Positions 45,353 through 56,243 of a stretch of DNA of 64,000 nucleotides are shown here, piece by piece. Within the stretch, counting starts at the first letter, position 1. Each line of letters starts with the position of its first letter. A model generated the notes under the pieces. The model was given only the letters and a program-made list of their open reading frames with translations. It did not search any database and was not told the origin of the DNA. Origin of the DNA: Bidens hawaiensis. Taxonomy: Eukaryota > Streptophyta > Magnoliopsida > Asterales > Asteraceae. The stretch lies in the NCBI GenBank assembly GCA_021521415.1, contig JAIQDT010002855.1:154404-218403 (forward strand), given 5' to 3'. The position numbers and the translations under genes are program-made.

Positions 45353-47137
45353 GAAGTAGAGTTTAGGATAGATCTTATTCCTGGCACTGCTCTGATCGCC
45401 AAAGCTCCGTATCGCTTAGCGCCAACCGAGATGAAAGAGTTAAATAAACAACTTGATGAGCTTTTGGAGAAAGGCTTCATTCGACCAAGTTCGTCGCCTT
45501 GGGGAGCGCCAATTCTATTCGTCAAGAAGAAGGACGGATCCATGCGTATGTGTATCGATTATCGTGCGTTAAACAAAGTCACAATCAAGAACCGATATCC
45601 ACTCCGTCGAATAGATGATCTTTTTGACCAACTTCAAGGTTCTAGCTTCTTTTCTAAAATCGATCTTCGTTCCGGCTATCACCAACTCAAAGTCCAATCT
45701 GAAGATATTCCAAAGACCGCATTTCGAACAAGGTATGGACATTATGAGTTCATGGTTATGCCGTTTGGACTTACTAATGCCCGAGCTGCATTAATGGACA
45801 TGATGAATCGTATTTGTAAGCCTTACTTGGATAAATTTGTTATCGTATTCATTGACGACATACTTATTTATTCTAAGTCAAAGGCCGATCATGAAATCCA
45901 CATTCGAACGTTGCTTGAAATTCTTAGAACCGAGAAGTTGTACGCCAAGTTCTCGAAATGCGAGTTCTTGTTACACAAGGTACAATTTCTTGGTCACATC
46001 ATCAACGTTAACGGTATTCAAGTGGACCCCGCTAAGATTGAAGCTATATCTAAATGGGAGGTCCCAAAGTCGCCAACCGAGATCCGAAGTTTCTTGGGTT
46101 TAGCCGGCTATTACCGTAGGTTCATTGAAAACTTTTCTCGTATCGCTGTTCCCCTAACTTCCTTAACTCGTAAGAACATCAAATATGAATGGGGAACAAA
46201 GCAACAAGAGGTGTTCGATATACTTAAAAAAAAGCTCACCCAAGCACCGATACTGGTTTTGCCAGAAGGTACTGAGGATTTTGTGGTATTTAGTGACGCA
46301 TCTCACTCCAGCTTGGGATGTGTACTAATGCAACGTAAGAAAGTAATCGCTTACGCCTCTCGTCAACTCAAAGTACACGAAAAGAATTATACGACTCACG
46401 ATCTAGAGTTAGGCGCCATAATCTTTGCACTTAAGATATGGAGGCACTATCTCTATGGAGTAAGATTTACCGTGTATACTGATCATAGGAGCTTGAAACA
46501 CATCTTTGATCAAAAAGAGCTTAACATGCGCCAACGGCGATGGATGGAAACACTCAATGACTATGATTGCGAGATTGTTTACCATGAAGGAAAAGCCAAC
46601 GTCGTGGCCGATGCCTTAAGTCGCAAAGAACATGAGAAACCCAAAAGAGTTCGAGCATTGCGTCTAGAACTTCAAGTTGATATTTTCGAACAAATCAAAT
46701 CTGCTCAAGCTCAAGCGATCAATGAAAACCAAATCGCCGATGAAAAACGCAACGGCACCATTGACTCATTAGTCAAAGGTGACGATGGTATCCTTAGACT
46801 CGGTAACAGAATTTGGGTACCAATCGTTGGAGGTTTGCGTGAGAAAATCTTGAACGAAGCTCACAAATCTAAGTATATGATGCATCCAGGAAGTGACAAA
46901 ATGTACCACAACCTCAAAGAAAACTATTGGTGGAATGGAATGAAAAAGGATGTCGCTTCGCATGTTGCAAAATGTTTAACTTGTTTCCATGTCAAGGCTG
47001 AACATCAAAAGCCTTCGGGACTGCTTAAGCAACCCGAACTTCCCGTATGGAAGTGGGAGTTAATCACTATGGATTTCATTACCAAACTCCCAAAGATGAC
47101 TAGACAACACAATGTATGGGTAATTATGATCGATTGA
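45353..47137 (+). pseudogene. pol: pol: reverse transcriptase, RNase H, integrase N-terminus
   Basis: Coding sequence resumes at 45353; the longest ORF with ATG is 45431-47137 (568 codons). RT shows [37 protein letters not shown] and the active site FIDD (residues 140-143, a variant of YxDD). RNase H has its acidic set D289 (FSDAS), E326 (DLELGA), D351 (YTDHRSL) and D394 (ADALSR). The integrase zinc finger has H478, H485, C515 and C518, and the first catalytic Asp is D548 (MDFITKLP). The frame is lost at about 47125. RT copies element RNA to DNA, RNase H removes the template, and integrase inserts the copy. The upstream insertion and frameshifts disable it. Confidence 0.95.
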
Positions 47138-48105
47138 CAAAATCCGCACATTTTATACCCATCAATGAGTCGTACTCAATGGATAGACTAGCGCGTATTT
47201 ATGTGAAAAACATCGTTGCTTTGCATGGAGTACCGTTGTCTATAATCTCTGATCGAGACAGTCGTTTTACGTCTCACTTTTGGAAAAGCTTCCAACAAGC
47301 TCTTGGTACGAAACTTAACCTTAGCACTGCCTATCATCTGCAAACTGATGGGCAGAGCGAAAGGACTATTCAAACGTTGGAAGACATGCTTCGGGTTTGT
47401 GTGATTGATTTAGGTGGAAGTTGGGATGACCACTTACCCCTAATGGAATTTTCGTACAATAATAGTTATCACACAAGTATTCAAGCCGCGCCATTCGAGG
47501 CGTTATATGGTCGAAAGTGCAGCACGCCCGTGTGTTGGTCTGAGACCGGAGACAATCAATTATCTGGACCCGAGATAATCCAAGAAACCACCGATAAGAT
47601 TCTCCAAATCCGAGAACGACTTAAGACGGCACGAGATCGCCAAAAGAGTTATGCCGATGTCCGTCGTAAGCCTTTAGAGTTTAATGTCGGTGACAAAGTT
47701 TTATTAAAAGTCTCGCCTTGGAAAGGCGTAGTTCGCTTCAGTAAGAAAGGAAAGTTAAGTCATCGATTCGTTGGACCTTTTGAAGTACTTGAACTAATCG
47801 GAACTGTAGCATACCGATTGCGACTGCCCGAGGAAATGCAAGGGATACATGATGTATTCCATGTTTCGAATCTGCGTAAGTGTTTGACCGATGAATCTTT
47901 GGCTATGCCATTAAAAGACGTTGAAATAAACGAGAACTTAAAATTTGTAGAACGTCCAATTCAAATAGAAGATTCAAAAACAAATAAATTAAAAACAAGA
48001 ACTTTGAAAATTGAGAAAGTAAAATGGGACTCGCGTAGAGGGCCTGAATATACTTGGGAACTCGAATCGAAAATGATAAAGAAATACCCCCACTTGTTCT
48101 TGTGA
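47125..48105 (+). pseudogene. pol: pol: integrase core, GPF module, chromodomain-like tail
   Basis: Continues the 45353-47137 segment in another frame ([12 protein letters not shown] directly follows the shift). Counting from the ATG at 47116, the second catalytic Asp is D46 (ISDRDSRF) and the Glu is E82 (DGQSERTIQ), with 35 residues between, the D,D(35)E spacing of retroviral-type integrases. The GPF module (VGPFEVLE) is followed by [11 protein letters not shown]. The C-terminus ([17 protein letters not shown], then KKYPHLF) resembles the chromodomain-like end of chromoviruses, which can steer insertion to chromatin marks (family knowledge). It stops at 48105, 27 bp before the polypurine tract. 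Confidence 0.9.
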
Positions 48106-48132
48106 TGCAATCTCGAGGACGAGATTTATTCC

Positions 48133-48145
48133 AAGGTGGGGAGGA
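48133..48145 (+). other. Polypurine tract
   Basis: AAGGTGGGGAGGA directly abuts the 3' LTR, where it would prime plus-strand DNA synthesis. Confidence 0.9.
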
Positions 48146-50094
48146 TGTAACATCGTGAAAATTTCGAGTTCAAAATGTCAACTTTCCAAAGTCTAGGGAC
48201 TAAAATTGCCAAATTCCAAACTCGAGGGTTAAATTTGAAAATTATGTTTTTCTAACTCATCGCGCTACGCGATGGATCAGAAGAGAGACCCATCGCGTAC
48301 CGCGATGGGGTGTCTGACAGCGAAACGCATGGCACGCCACGTGGCACATCGGTCGCCACGTGTCCCGACGCGTGGCCACGTCGTCCGCCACGTGTCAACA
48401 CGTGCCACACCGTCTGCCACGTGGCAGACCTACGATGTGACTCACCTAGGCTACGTCGCGGTATGCGACGGGTGCCCAGGAGCCCGTCGCGTACCGCGAT
48501 GGGATCCAGTATTTTGCCTATAAATAGCAGGTCCTGGTTCATGCAATCCTCACACTAAAACCTGCTCTCCTTTCCCTCTCCAGCTTCTCTCTAAACCCCG
48601 AGAACCCGACTCTCGATCCACCTCGAAATCCGAGCTATAATACCTCGATAAACGTGTTCAGATACTCAATTTCCGTGTCGACGTTTCCTTGATAGTTTGT
48701 GCCACCCTCCACCTACATACGACCAAGATGGTGATTGTTCTCGAAAGGCGTGTCATCAATTGTTAAAGATTGGTGTTCATCGTTTGGAGTGTCGAGAAAG
48801 TGAAGCGGTGTTGAAGTGCTGCTCGAGTTCCTAGGGTTTCCAATACGCCAATAAGGTTAGGCGTAACGACAAATCAATATAAGATAATATAATATTATAT
48901 TCAAGGCTTAAGCCTTATGTCGAGGTTATACTCGATGCCTCGATAAAAGAAAAGAAAAGAAAACATAACAAATAAATGAATAAAAGAATGAATGATGGAT
49001 GTTGTTAAATACGTATATATGTGTGTAAGTATATATGTATACTCTTTGTTATGAAAATATTATTTAATGAATAAATGAGTATTCTTAAATAATAAAAGAA
49101 AAAGAATGCGTTTCTTAGAGAAGAAGAAACGTCGGGTTTTTATATAAACTAAAGGTTTATAATTACTTTTAAACTAAAGGTTTTCAAGTAAAAGAAAATG
49201 AACTAAAGGTTCATCGAGGTTGAGATATAAAATAAGACTAAAGGTCTTAAGCCGGATTGTATATCCGACTAACAAATGTTTATACTCGTACTATAGGTGC
49301 GAGATAAATAAGGGAAAGACCCTCGGACGGTGAGTGAAGCCGATCCCAAAGAGACAAGGTGAATACGCCCCCAAACTTTTTTAAACTTAACGAGTCAAAC
49401 ATGTTATGTGAAATTGTTTACAAGGAACTACGTGTTCCTAAAACCATTATAAATAAGGGTATGAACCTAGCCCTCAGGCTGTGGTATACGTGTGTCTAGA
49501 TCCTTACATTGGTGGTACTACGCGATGAATGGGCACATCGCACCACCCTTGGTCTTAGGACGCTCTCCTGCAGGGAGTACGACCTTATGTGTATATTTAC
49601 GGGTACTTAACTAAGTCGAACGCTGCGGTGTTTGCTGAGGTGACCTAGAGTAGAGGCTCGAATTTATAATGTGTTGTTTGACCTTGTTATTCCTAAGCCA
49701 CGATGGGCCGAGGCAGGCGTAGTCTCAAGGGGTAACAAAGTAAAAGAAATTATTTTGCGTCAGCGTGTTCACCGGCATTCGTTGCTGACGTATTTTCCTA
49801 CATTTTCCAGGTGAACAAGATTAGCGTTTGGAACGTCGAAGTGCTATACTTTAATCCGATGGCTCGGATTTATTTTGTAAAACACTTAACATATTAAAAT
49901 AGGTGGTTTGTAATTCTAATGTTTGTTTAACAACTTAAACGTGTATTTTATAATCTCGTCTTTTGTTATATATATATTACATTTTGACCTTAAAGTTTTA
50001 TAAGACTTCCGTAAATTAACGCAACTCTGATTTATTTACAGTTATGGTACCAACATATGTGTCATACTCCTAGGCCGTGTTTTGGGGTGTGACA
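48146..50094 (+). repeat. 3' LTR
   Basis: Same ends as the 5' LTR. It has a shorter G-box array (48330-48430), a TATA box at 48519-48526, almost no ATAAT expansion, and about 54 bp (49150-49203) missing from the 5' LTR between two AAACTAAAGGTT copies. Many scattered substitutions separate the two LTRs, so the insertion is not very recent. Confidence 0.95.
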
Positions 50095-50099
50095 AACAA
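50095..50099. repeat. Target site duplication AACAA (right)
   Basis: Pairs with 38940-38944. Confidence 0.95.
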
Positions 50100-50470
50100 C
50101 CAATCTGCAAATTGGGAAGTCTCTTCGAAATTTGATGGGTCACAACCAACGGTTAACCTCATGTTTTTGGTTAACCTAAGAACCTTGCACTTGGGCCATA
50201 TATGGGAGGAACTGATGAAGCATTAACAATGTCACTACGTGATCCATTTTGTACTACCGGTAGGATTTGACGAAAATCACCCCCAAAAACAACAACTTTC
50301 CCCCCCAAATGTTGAGAATTGTTACGGTTAAGACCTTTTAAAACATCTTTTAAACTCATATCCAAGGCTTCAGATGCATGTTTATGTATCATAGGAGCCT
50401 CGTCCCAGATAATCAAATCAGTTTGCTTCATTAAGTTGCAAATATGATTTTCATTTTTGTAATTTTTCAA
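50100..50470 (-). pseudogene. Helitron PIF1-type helicase, middle part
   Basis: The minus-strand frame includes LIIWDEAPMIHKHASEALD, the Walker B/motif II block of PIF1-type helicases, then VVVFGGDFRQILPVV (motif III region). At 50170-50100 it continues with LTVGCDPSNFEETSQFADW up to the gypsy duplication. The reading resumes at 38939 across the retrotransposon, as expected for an insertion into one gene. The N-terminal part with Walker A and the Rep domain is missing: family similarity ends at about 50455 and AT-rich sequence follows. Confidence 0.85.
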
Positions 50471-51917
50471 AAATGTTTCGATAATTTTTTTAAGTTTTCA
50501 AGTTAACCGATTTGATTTTCATTTTTTAATTTTTTTAAATTAACATATTAGTAGAATTAATTAGTATATTTATTCAAATTCAGTTTTTGAACAAATGCTG
50601 AAAGTAAAACTGTATAACATATTTTTGTAAATTTCATATAAATAGTGAGAATCGGAATTTGATATTCAGTAATACATATATATATTATTTTTGACATTTA
50701 AAAATAAAAATATTAATAGATTTAGTTGAATGTGACATTAAAATCATAATAACTTTAAATATGGTATTTCATTATCTTAATTGTTGGCTAATATGAGAAA
50801 AGCATATTTATGTCTTCTTATGGTTGGCTAAAATATTAAGGTATGTTATTATGCATTTTATTAAATTCAACTTTTTTGTTGTATTTTATAAATTCATTTA
50901 TTATAAACTGGTTTTCAAGTTTCACAAAATATTAATGTCACTAAATTTCTCAATAATGTATAATAAAAAAACGTATTATATTTTTACCTATTTTAACTAA
51001 TAAGTTTTTCAAACATAATATAAATCTTCTAATTCTAACATCCAAACAATTTGATAGTCTAAGTCTTCATAATGTTTTCAAAGAATATTAAAAATATTTG
51101 ATAATTTATTTCCTATACATTTATATTTTGTTTTCGTTGATTTTGTATCATATTTTTTCACCTTTAATTATTTTCAAAGTCAACATAAATTTTTTTAATC
51201 TTTCCAAAGTTATTTGAAAATTCATTTATTGTAACACGTTTTTAAGTTTTGCAAGTTTAACAAAATATTAATGTAAGTGATTTAAAACTTTGTTGCAAGA
51301 TTGATCAAAAATAAAAAAAATCATATTTTTTGAAGTTGACTAATTCTAATTTTTATATATTTTGTAACTATTTTGAAAATATTTCAAAACGGGTTGTTTT
51401 AAAAGAGTATAAAATTTGTTAGGTATAAAATGACGGCCAAAAAAGGTTTTTATTGATATATCTTTTAGGTTTAATGGTTTAAGTTAGAAAGATATTTTAT
51501 GTTGTCATTTTACTTTATTTGTTGTTGTATGTTATTTTGTTTTAATAAAAACAACTTTATTAATGTTCAAATGTTACTCATTATTAAATATGTTATTATG
51601 GTATATTTAATTTGGATGCTATTGTTTTATTATATTTTCAGGTGGTGAAGCAAAATGAGTTTCTTTTGGTAGAATGTTTGAAGAAGTTGATGGTGGTTTA
51701 ATATGAAAGAACATGTTTATGTCTTTTGTTGATGTTTTTTTGGTTTTTCAATGTACATTAACTTATTGTAACTTTTAACTTTTAATATCTAGACAATGTA
51801 AATGGTTAACGGTTTGGTCCGAAAGTTTGAAGAAGTTTTGTGTTGCTTGAATTTGTTGTTTAAATTTATTATATTTGTTGACATGTTTTTCCACCCGTGT
51901 GTAACACGAGCTATACC
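50471..51917. other. AT-rich region, probable Helitron interior
   Basis: No gene seen. It contains copies 2 and 3 of the 37740-37856 repeat (50783-50843 and 51650-51740), both on the plus strand. Confidence 0.5.
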
Positions 51918-51921
51918 CTAG
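51884..51921 (+). mobile_element. Helitron 3' terminus (plus strand)
   Basis: An imperfect hairpin ACCCGTGT-GTA-ACACGAG is followed by CTATACCCTAG at 51921 and host T. The 5' end was not found; the subterminal repeat at 51650 belongs to it. Confidence 0.55.
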
Positions 51922-52042
51922 TCTTGTAATAAAATAGGTAAAGGAAATTTATTTATAAACGTGATTGATTGAGCAAGCATGCAACTTTTAACATGAATAT
52001 TAGAACGTTTTCACTATTAATTACTAATATTATATATATATA

Positions 52043-52085
52043 CTAGCTTTTATCTTTCATATGACGGGGTTGTTTTATGTTATTC
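52043..52085 (-). mobile_element. Decayed Helitron 3' terminus (minus strand)
   Basis: The minus strand ends AAAAGCTAG with host T, like 52453, but the hairpin before it (CCCGTCATATGAAAG) has lost pairing, probably by C-to-T changes. Confidence 0.35.
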
Positions 52086-52452
52086 AGTTATAAATGAGAT
52101 GTTATAACTTGTTTTAAAACCTATCATGGTTTGGTAAGACACATGAATAGCTTATTTTTTACTATAAAATTGTTTCTTACATATTAATAATTTTATTTAA
52201 AAAAAAATAGGATATTAATTTGAATATATTCCTATTTTATAGGAATTTTCATATCAAATATTTTGTGAGATTAATTTTAATTAATGAGATGTTATAACCC
52301 GTTTAAGGGCTATCTGAGTTTGGTGATACCCATACCCGTGAATTCGGGTCAAAGGCATGAGAGGACATCATTTACAAATAAAGCAATCTGGTGGCTTGAG
52401 AGAATGTAGGGAGCAACCATAGAGATTTTAAATGTTTCGTTTATATATCTTA

Positions 52453-52490
52453 CTAGCTTTTAGCCGGCGTACCACGCGGGTTGCTTACAT
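52453..52490 (-). mobile_element. Helitron 3' terminus (minus strand)
   Basis: The minus strand shows hairpin CCCGCGT-GGT-ACGCCGG (one mismatch), then CTAAAAGCTAG at 52453 and host T. The matching 5' end to the right was not identified; the solo LTR at 52747 may sit inside this element. Confidence 0.5.
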
Positions 52491-52544
52491 TTTTTTATAT
52501 ATAATTGTGATTACATAATTTTCTTGTGTGATGGTGGCAGACAG

Positions 52545-52710
52545 TGGGTAGTGGTAGTGATGAATGGTGGTGGTGGTGGTGGATGATGGTGGCAGACGAT
52601 GGTGGGTGGTGGTAGTGGTTTGTGGCCGACGGTGGGTGGTGGTGGCGGGTGGCGGACGGTGGGTGGTGGTGGCAGTGGAGGATGGGTGGTGGTGGTGGTG
52701 GTGGACATTG
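52545..52710. repeat. GGTGGT-rich minisatellite
   Basis: Irregular GGT/GGTGGTGGAT repeats. The ORFs over it (His/Pro/Thr-rich or Val/Gly-rich) are products of the repeat rather than genes. Confidence 0.8.
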
Positions 52711-52746
52711 GATGTTGGTAGGATGTTAAGAAGTGTGAAGAATGTG

Positions 52747-55232
52747 TGTGACATTCGTAAAATTCGGTCTCGTTTATATTCGTTTTGTATCCATTTATTA
52801 TTTAAACCGACACGTTTTGTAAACCGAAACTTATGATATAATTAAAATATTGAATTTTTATGTTACTAAATTCCCATTTGTTCAATTTGAAAAACCCCTT
52901 TTACGGATTCGAAAACGCCTTTAAAACGATCAAATTACATAAAAAACGAACTTCCGGGACGCATAACGAACCACGCAAGACGAGCTGGGCGAACCCACCC
53001 CACCCCGGGCACGCCGCGCACCGAGGCCAGAACAGGGGGGCTGGTCGCGCGGCGCCTAGTGACATCTGCAACATATTTTCGGATTTTTTTGTTGTTTTGT
53101 GTCTTGTCGTGATCCCTTTTGCATGCAAACTCTTATTATTATCACACATACTTGACCATACTCATTACCTATATAAACACCAACAATTCCTTCATTTTTC
53201 CCTGCTACAACTACAAAATCTCTCTCAAATTTAAAGATCTCAAGGTTATTTTCTTAGTTGTTCTTGAAGGTTTGACTTCCAAAGTCAAACTGAGTAAAGT
53301 CTTACATTCTAATTAGTTTATATGGTCTTATTAATACTTGAATATGGTTGAACAACATATATATAATATACGCCCCTTGTTACCTTTGACGGTTACTTCT
53401 CCAGTCTCGGTCGGTGAAGTTTCGGGCCTTGTAAGGCAAAGGCTACATGGAGGACTTTCGTAGTCCTTGATATATATATAATTATATAACTTGTTTATAC
53501 ATATTAACCATGCTTAACTTCTTCTCATTTTAGTTTGTATATCACATTTATGAAGTTCCATGGTTATTGGTTTGAAGAGACTAGCCTCGGTTTAACCGTA
53601 AATAGCTCCAAACCGTAAACCGAACTTGTTTACTAGTTTTGTTAAGTAATTGTTTAAACATGCTTTATGTTTAATTTAATTTTCTAAAATCATTTTTAAG
53701 TTCTATGGTTATGGGTTTGTGTAATCTAACCTCGGTCTTAACCCGAAACAAGATCTGAACCGAAAACCAAACTTCTGTTTTAAAGACTTTATTGTTAACT
53801 TTTGGTTGTAAAACTTAAGTATCATCATTTATAATTTATTATACAAGTTCTTTGATATTTGGGCATGTGGAAACCATCTATGAACTTATTGTGAGATGGA
53901 AACCGAACCAAACCGAACTAAACCGATTTTCACTCGCTTAAGACACACAAGTGTGTTTTTAGCTATCAAGACTTGTATAAATCTTTAAAAATACTTTATA
54001 AACTGATTTTAATTATTTTCTTAAGTACTTGGAAATGTTGGATCCAACTTGATCTCATAACAAAGTTGAACCGACAAAACCGAACACTCGCTTAACAGAC
54101 GTTGTTAGTTCTAAAACAATAGAACTACATATTTGGTTAAGTCTTGATTTTTATGAGTTATCTCATAACATTTAATATTTTGGAAAGTTGACTTTGGGTT
54201 TGACCAATTATCAAGACCCAAACCAACAACCCGAACACTCGTTAAAACCCTTTCTAGTATCTATATTATAAAGGGATTTGCATTCTTGCATTTTTACCCA
54301 CCTTATTACTTAACATAGGTTGAGTAAATATTAAGGTTAGATACTTCAACCCGGTTTCGAGCAAAATTATATTTTCAATGGACTATTGTTATAAATTCCT
54401 AATTATTTACATTTTAAACCTTAAACTTTAATTGTTTACATTTCTCATCATTTATTTTTATTTAAAGACTTCCAATACAATTTTTCTAATATAAGACTTT
54501 TTGCTTTAGGCTTTGTTCGTTAAACCCGCCGTTCTGGTTAAACTCCAAATCATCAATCTTTCAAGTTTGTTACTTGAGCGTGAGTACTTTCATACCCTGT
54601 TTTCCATCTTTCGTTTTGAGGGTGATATTGCATAATTATTTCAAACTAAATGTTTTATACTTGAGTCTTAAACCACAAATGTTATTGTATACTTTACTTA
54701 AATAAATGCCAATTTGGTGTTCTATGCTTACATGCTTATATGCTAATGTGTTTACCGCTTTTGGAGTGTTGATTCATAAATCCGTGAACTATCTGTTATT
54801 CTCTTATAGCACGGTGTCACTAATGTATTCTTATTAGTGATCTCATATTATCCATATTATTGCTATTATTTATTGTTTCATATACAAGTTGTGGAAATTT
54901 CATATTATATACATATTGTTCAAAACTATGAATTGCTCACCAACCTTTGTGTTGATAAACTTTATTTTATGCAATGTTACAGGTTTGCATTTAGGTTGAT
55001 TTGAGACCGTGAAGAAAACGTTGTCAAGACCTCTAAGATATTAGGAAAATGAACAATATTTGATTTGCTATATTTTGTTTGATTATCTTATGAACAAGTA
55101 TGTTATGTGACATTTTGACGTTGTGAAAATAACTGAGTTTGTTAAATATTAAACATTTAAATAGTGTCTTGTGTATTTGTCCAATCACGTTGCATCCCGG
55201 CATGTTCCGCCGCCTTTGGTCGGGGTGTGACA
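52747..55232 (+). mobile_element. Solo LTR, gypsy-type, TSD ATGTG
   Basis: A 2486-bp block begins TGTGACATTCGTAAAATTCGG and ends TCGGGGTGTGACA. ATGTG flanks it on both sides (52742-52746 and 55233-55237). There is no internal region, so it is a solo LTR. A GC-rich block (52965-53060) precedes the TATA box at 53170. The 124-codon ORF at 52860-53234 crosses this promoter and is not a credible gene. Its inner end resembles the gypsy LTR ends at 40970 and 50094, so the families are related. Confidence 0.85.
53170..53177 (+). promoter_or_regulatory. LTR TATA box
   Basis: TATATAAA followed by a C/A-rich leader with CAACAATTCC, about 420 bp into the LTR. Confidence 0.5.
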
Positions 55233-55237
55233 ATGTG

Positions 55238-55609
55238 TATATTAGCTTATTATTTAAGACCATAAAAGCAATTTTCAGATTTTATTTTTTTTAAACAAAC
55301 TGTCTTCAGAGGCTTTTGTCTGCGAGACGCGACCGCATACATAAGCCTTTTATAGACATTTGAAGCGAAAACAAACACAACCTAACTTACACAAATACCC
55401 ATAAATATTTTAATGTCTTATTATTTTCAGTTTCCATTACCCTAATTCCTTGAAACATGTGGGGGTCACTCCACTAATCAGCTACCAAGAACTTTCTTTT
55501 TCTTTTAAAAAACTATTCTATTAAATTAAAAAAGTATTACATAACTCAAGTAAAAAAAATGGATAACATAAATAACATTTGAACTGAAAATATAAAAAAA
55601 AACATAAAA
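55238..55609. other. Spacer, nothing recognised
   Basis: AT-rich with a T-rich tract at 55283-55292; no ORF or TE end seen. Confidence 0.5.
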
Positions 55610-56000
55610 TTAATCATCCACTTCAGATACGCTGGAGTCGAAGTCGTCTTGAGCCGGAGCCGAAGCCACAACTTGGGGATGATTTCTTAAAATATCCCAT
55701 GCTTCTATGTTTAAAAAACCTCTTTGATTGATAGAGCTTTGGTAGTCACGTAGAGCTTGCGAATACGCATCTTGTTCTGGCATCGCGGCATGTGCCCGTA
55801 CGTAGAACCGGTGGAATTGACCAGCTTTTTTTTAAGATTATTCCATTTTGTGTTGATTTGGTGGACGGTACGATAGTCGGTACCTCCAAATTGTACATAC
55901 ATTGTTCGAACCGCAGTCCAAAACTGATCTCTCGATGTGTTGTTGTTCGTAATATACATCCAAGCATTCGTCAACGCGACCACGTCGCCATAGCTAGGGG
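55610..56000 (-). pseudogene. Myb/SANT-like ORF of PIF/Harbinger type, fragment
   Basis: The minus frame reads SYGDVVALTNAWMYITNNNT, then DQFWTAVRTMYVQF and INTKWNNLKKKL, the trihelix/Myb-like pattern of the DNA-binding ORF that accompanies PIF/Harbinger transposases and related plant proteins. The frame shifts near 55800, after which another frame gives QALRDYQSSINQRGF, IEAWDILRNHPQV and an acidic end with stop at 55610-55612, the usual C-terminus of that family. The N-terminus is cut at about 56001 by a hAT-like MITE. Such proteins help position the transposase on the element ends (family knowledge). No DDE transposase is visible nearby. Confidence 0.65.
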
Positions 56001-56200
56001 TAGAGGTGTTTATGGTTCGGTTTAAAACCACGAAACCGTCCAAACCAATTATCGGTTCGGTTTTGTGGTTGGTTTTTTTTATTAACTATCGGTTGTTTGG
56101 TTTAAAAAAATTCAAACTGAAACGACGGCTTGGTTTACGGTTTATACCAAAAACCAACCGTGTAAAACCGGGCCGGACCGTATGATTTGGTTATATTTAT
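56001..56200. mobile_element. hAT-like MITE fragment
   Basis: Starts TAGAGGTGTTTATGGTTCGG and continues with AACCG/CGGTT-rich sequence like the complete element at 57423-57840. The right end is missing. It truncates the Myb/SANT ORF. Confidence 0.55.
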
Positions 56201-56243
56201 TTTTTAAGTATGATTTAATATGTATGTACAATAATATTATATA

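Larger units (their letters stand above)
38945..50094 (+). mobile_element. Complete but dead Ty3/gypsy retrotransposon, 11.15 kb
   Basis: Two LTRs (2026 and 1949 bp) begin TGTAACATCG and end GGGGTGTGACA, flanked by the 5-bp duplication AACAA. Internal order is primer binding site, an extra ORF, gag, protease, RT, RNase H, integrase with a chromodomain-like tail, and polypurine tract. This order (integrase last) defines Ty3/gypsy. The GPF module and C-terminal KKYPHLF-type end suggest a chromovirus, probably Tekay/Del-like. Frameshifts, stops, a 79-bp duplication and a 914-bp insertion make it non-autonomous. It lies inside a Helitron helicase gene in the opposite orientation. Confidence 0.95.

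Noticed and set aside
52485..52836. His/Pro-rich and Val/Gly-rich ORFs
   Set aside because: Translations of the GGTGGT minisatellite.
52860..53234. 124-codon ORF as a gene
   Set aside because: It spans the GC-rich promoter and TATA box of the solo LTR and shows no domain.
54260..54290. Helitron 5' end (TCTATATTATAAAGGG after A)
   Set aside because: It fits the start rule but lies inside the solo LTR and no 3' hairpin with CTRR was found before 55232.
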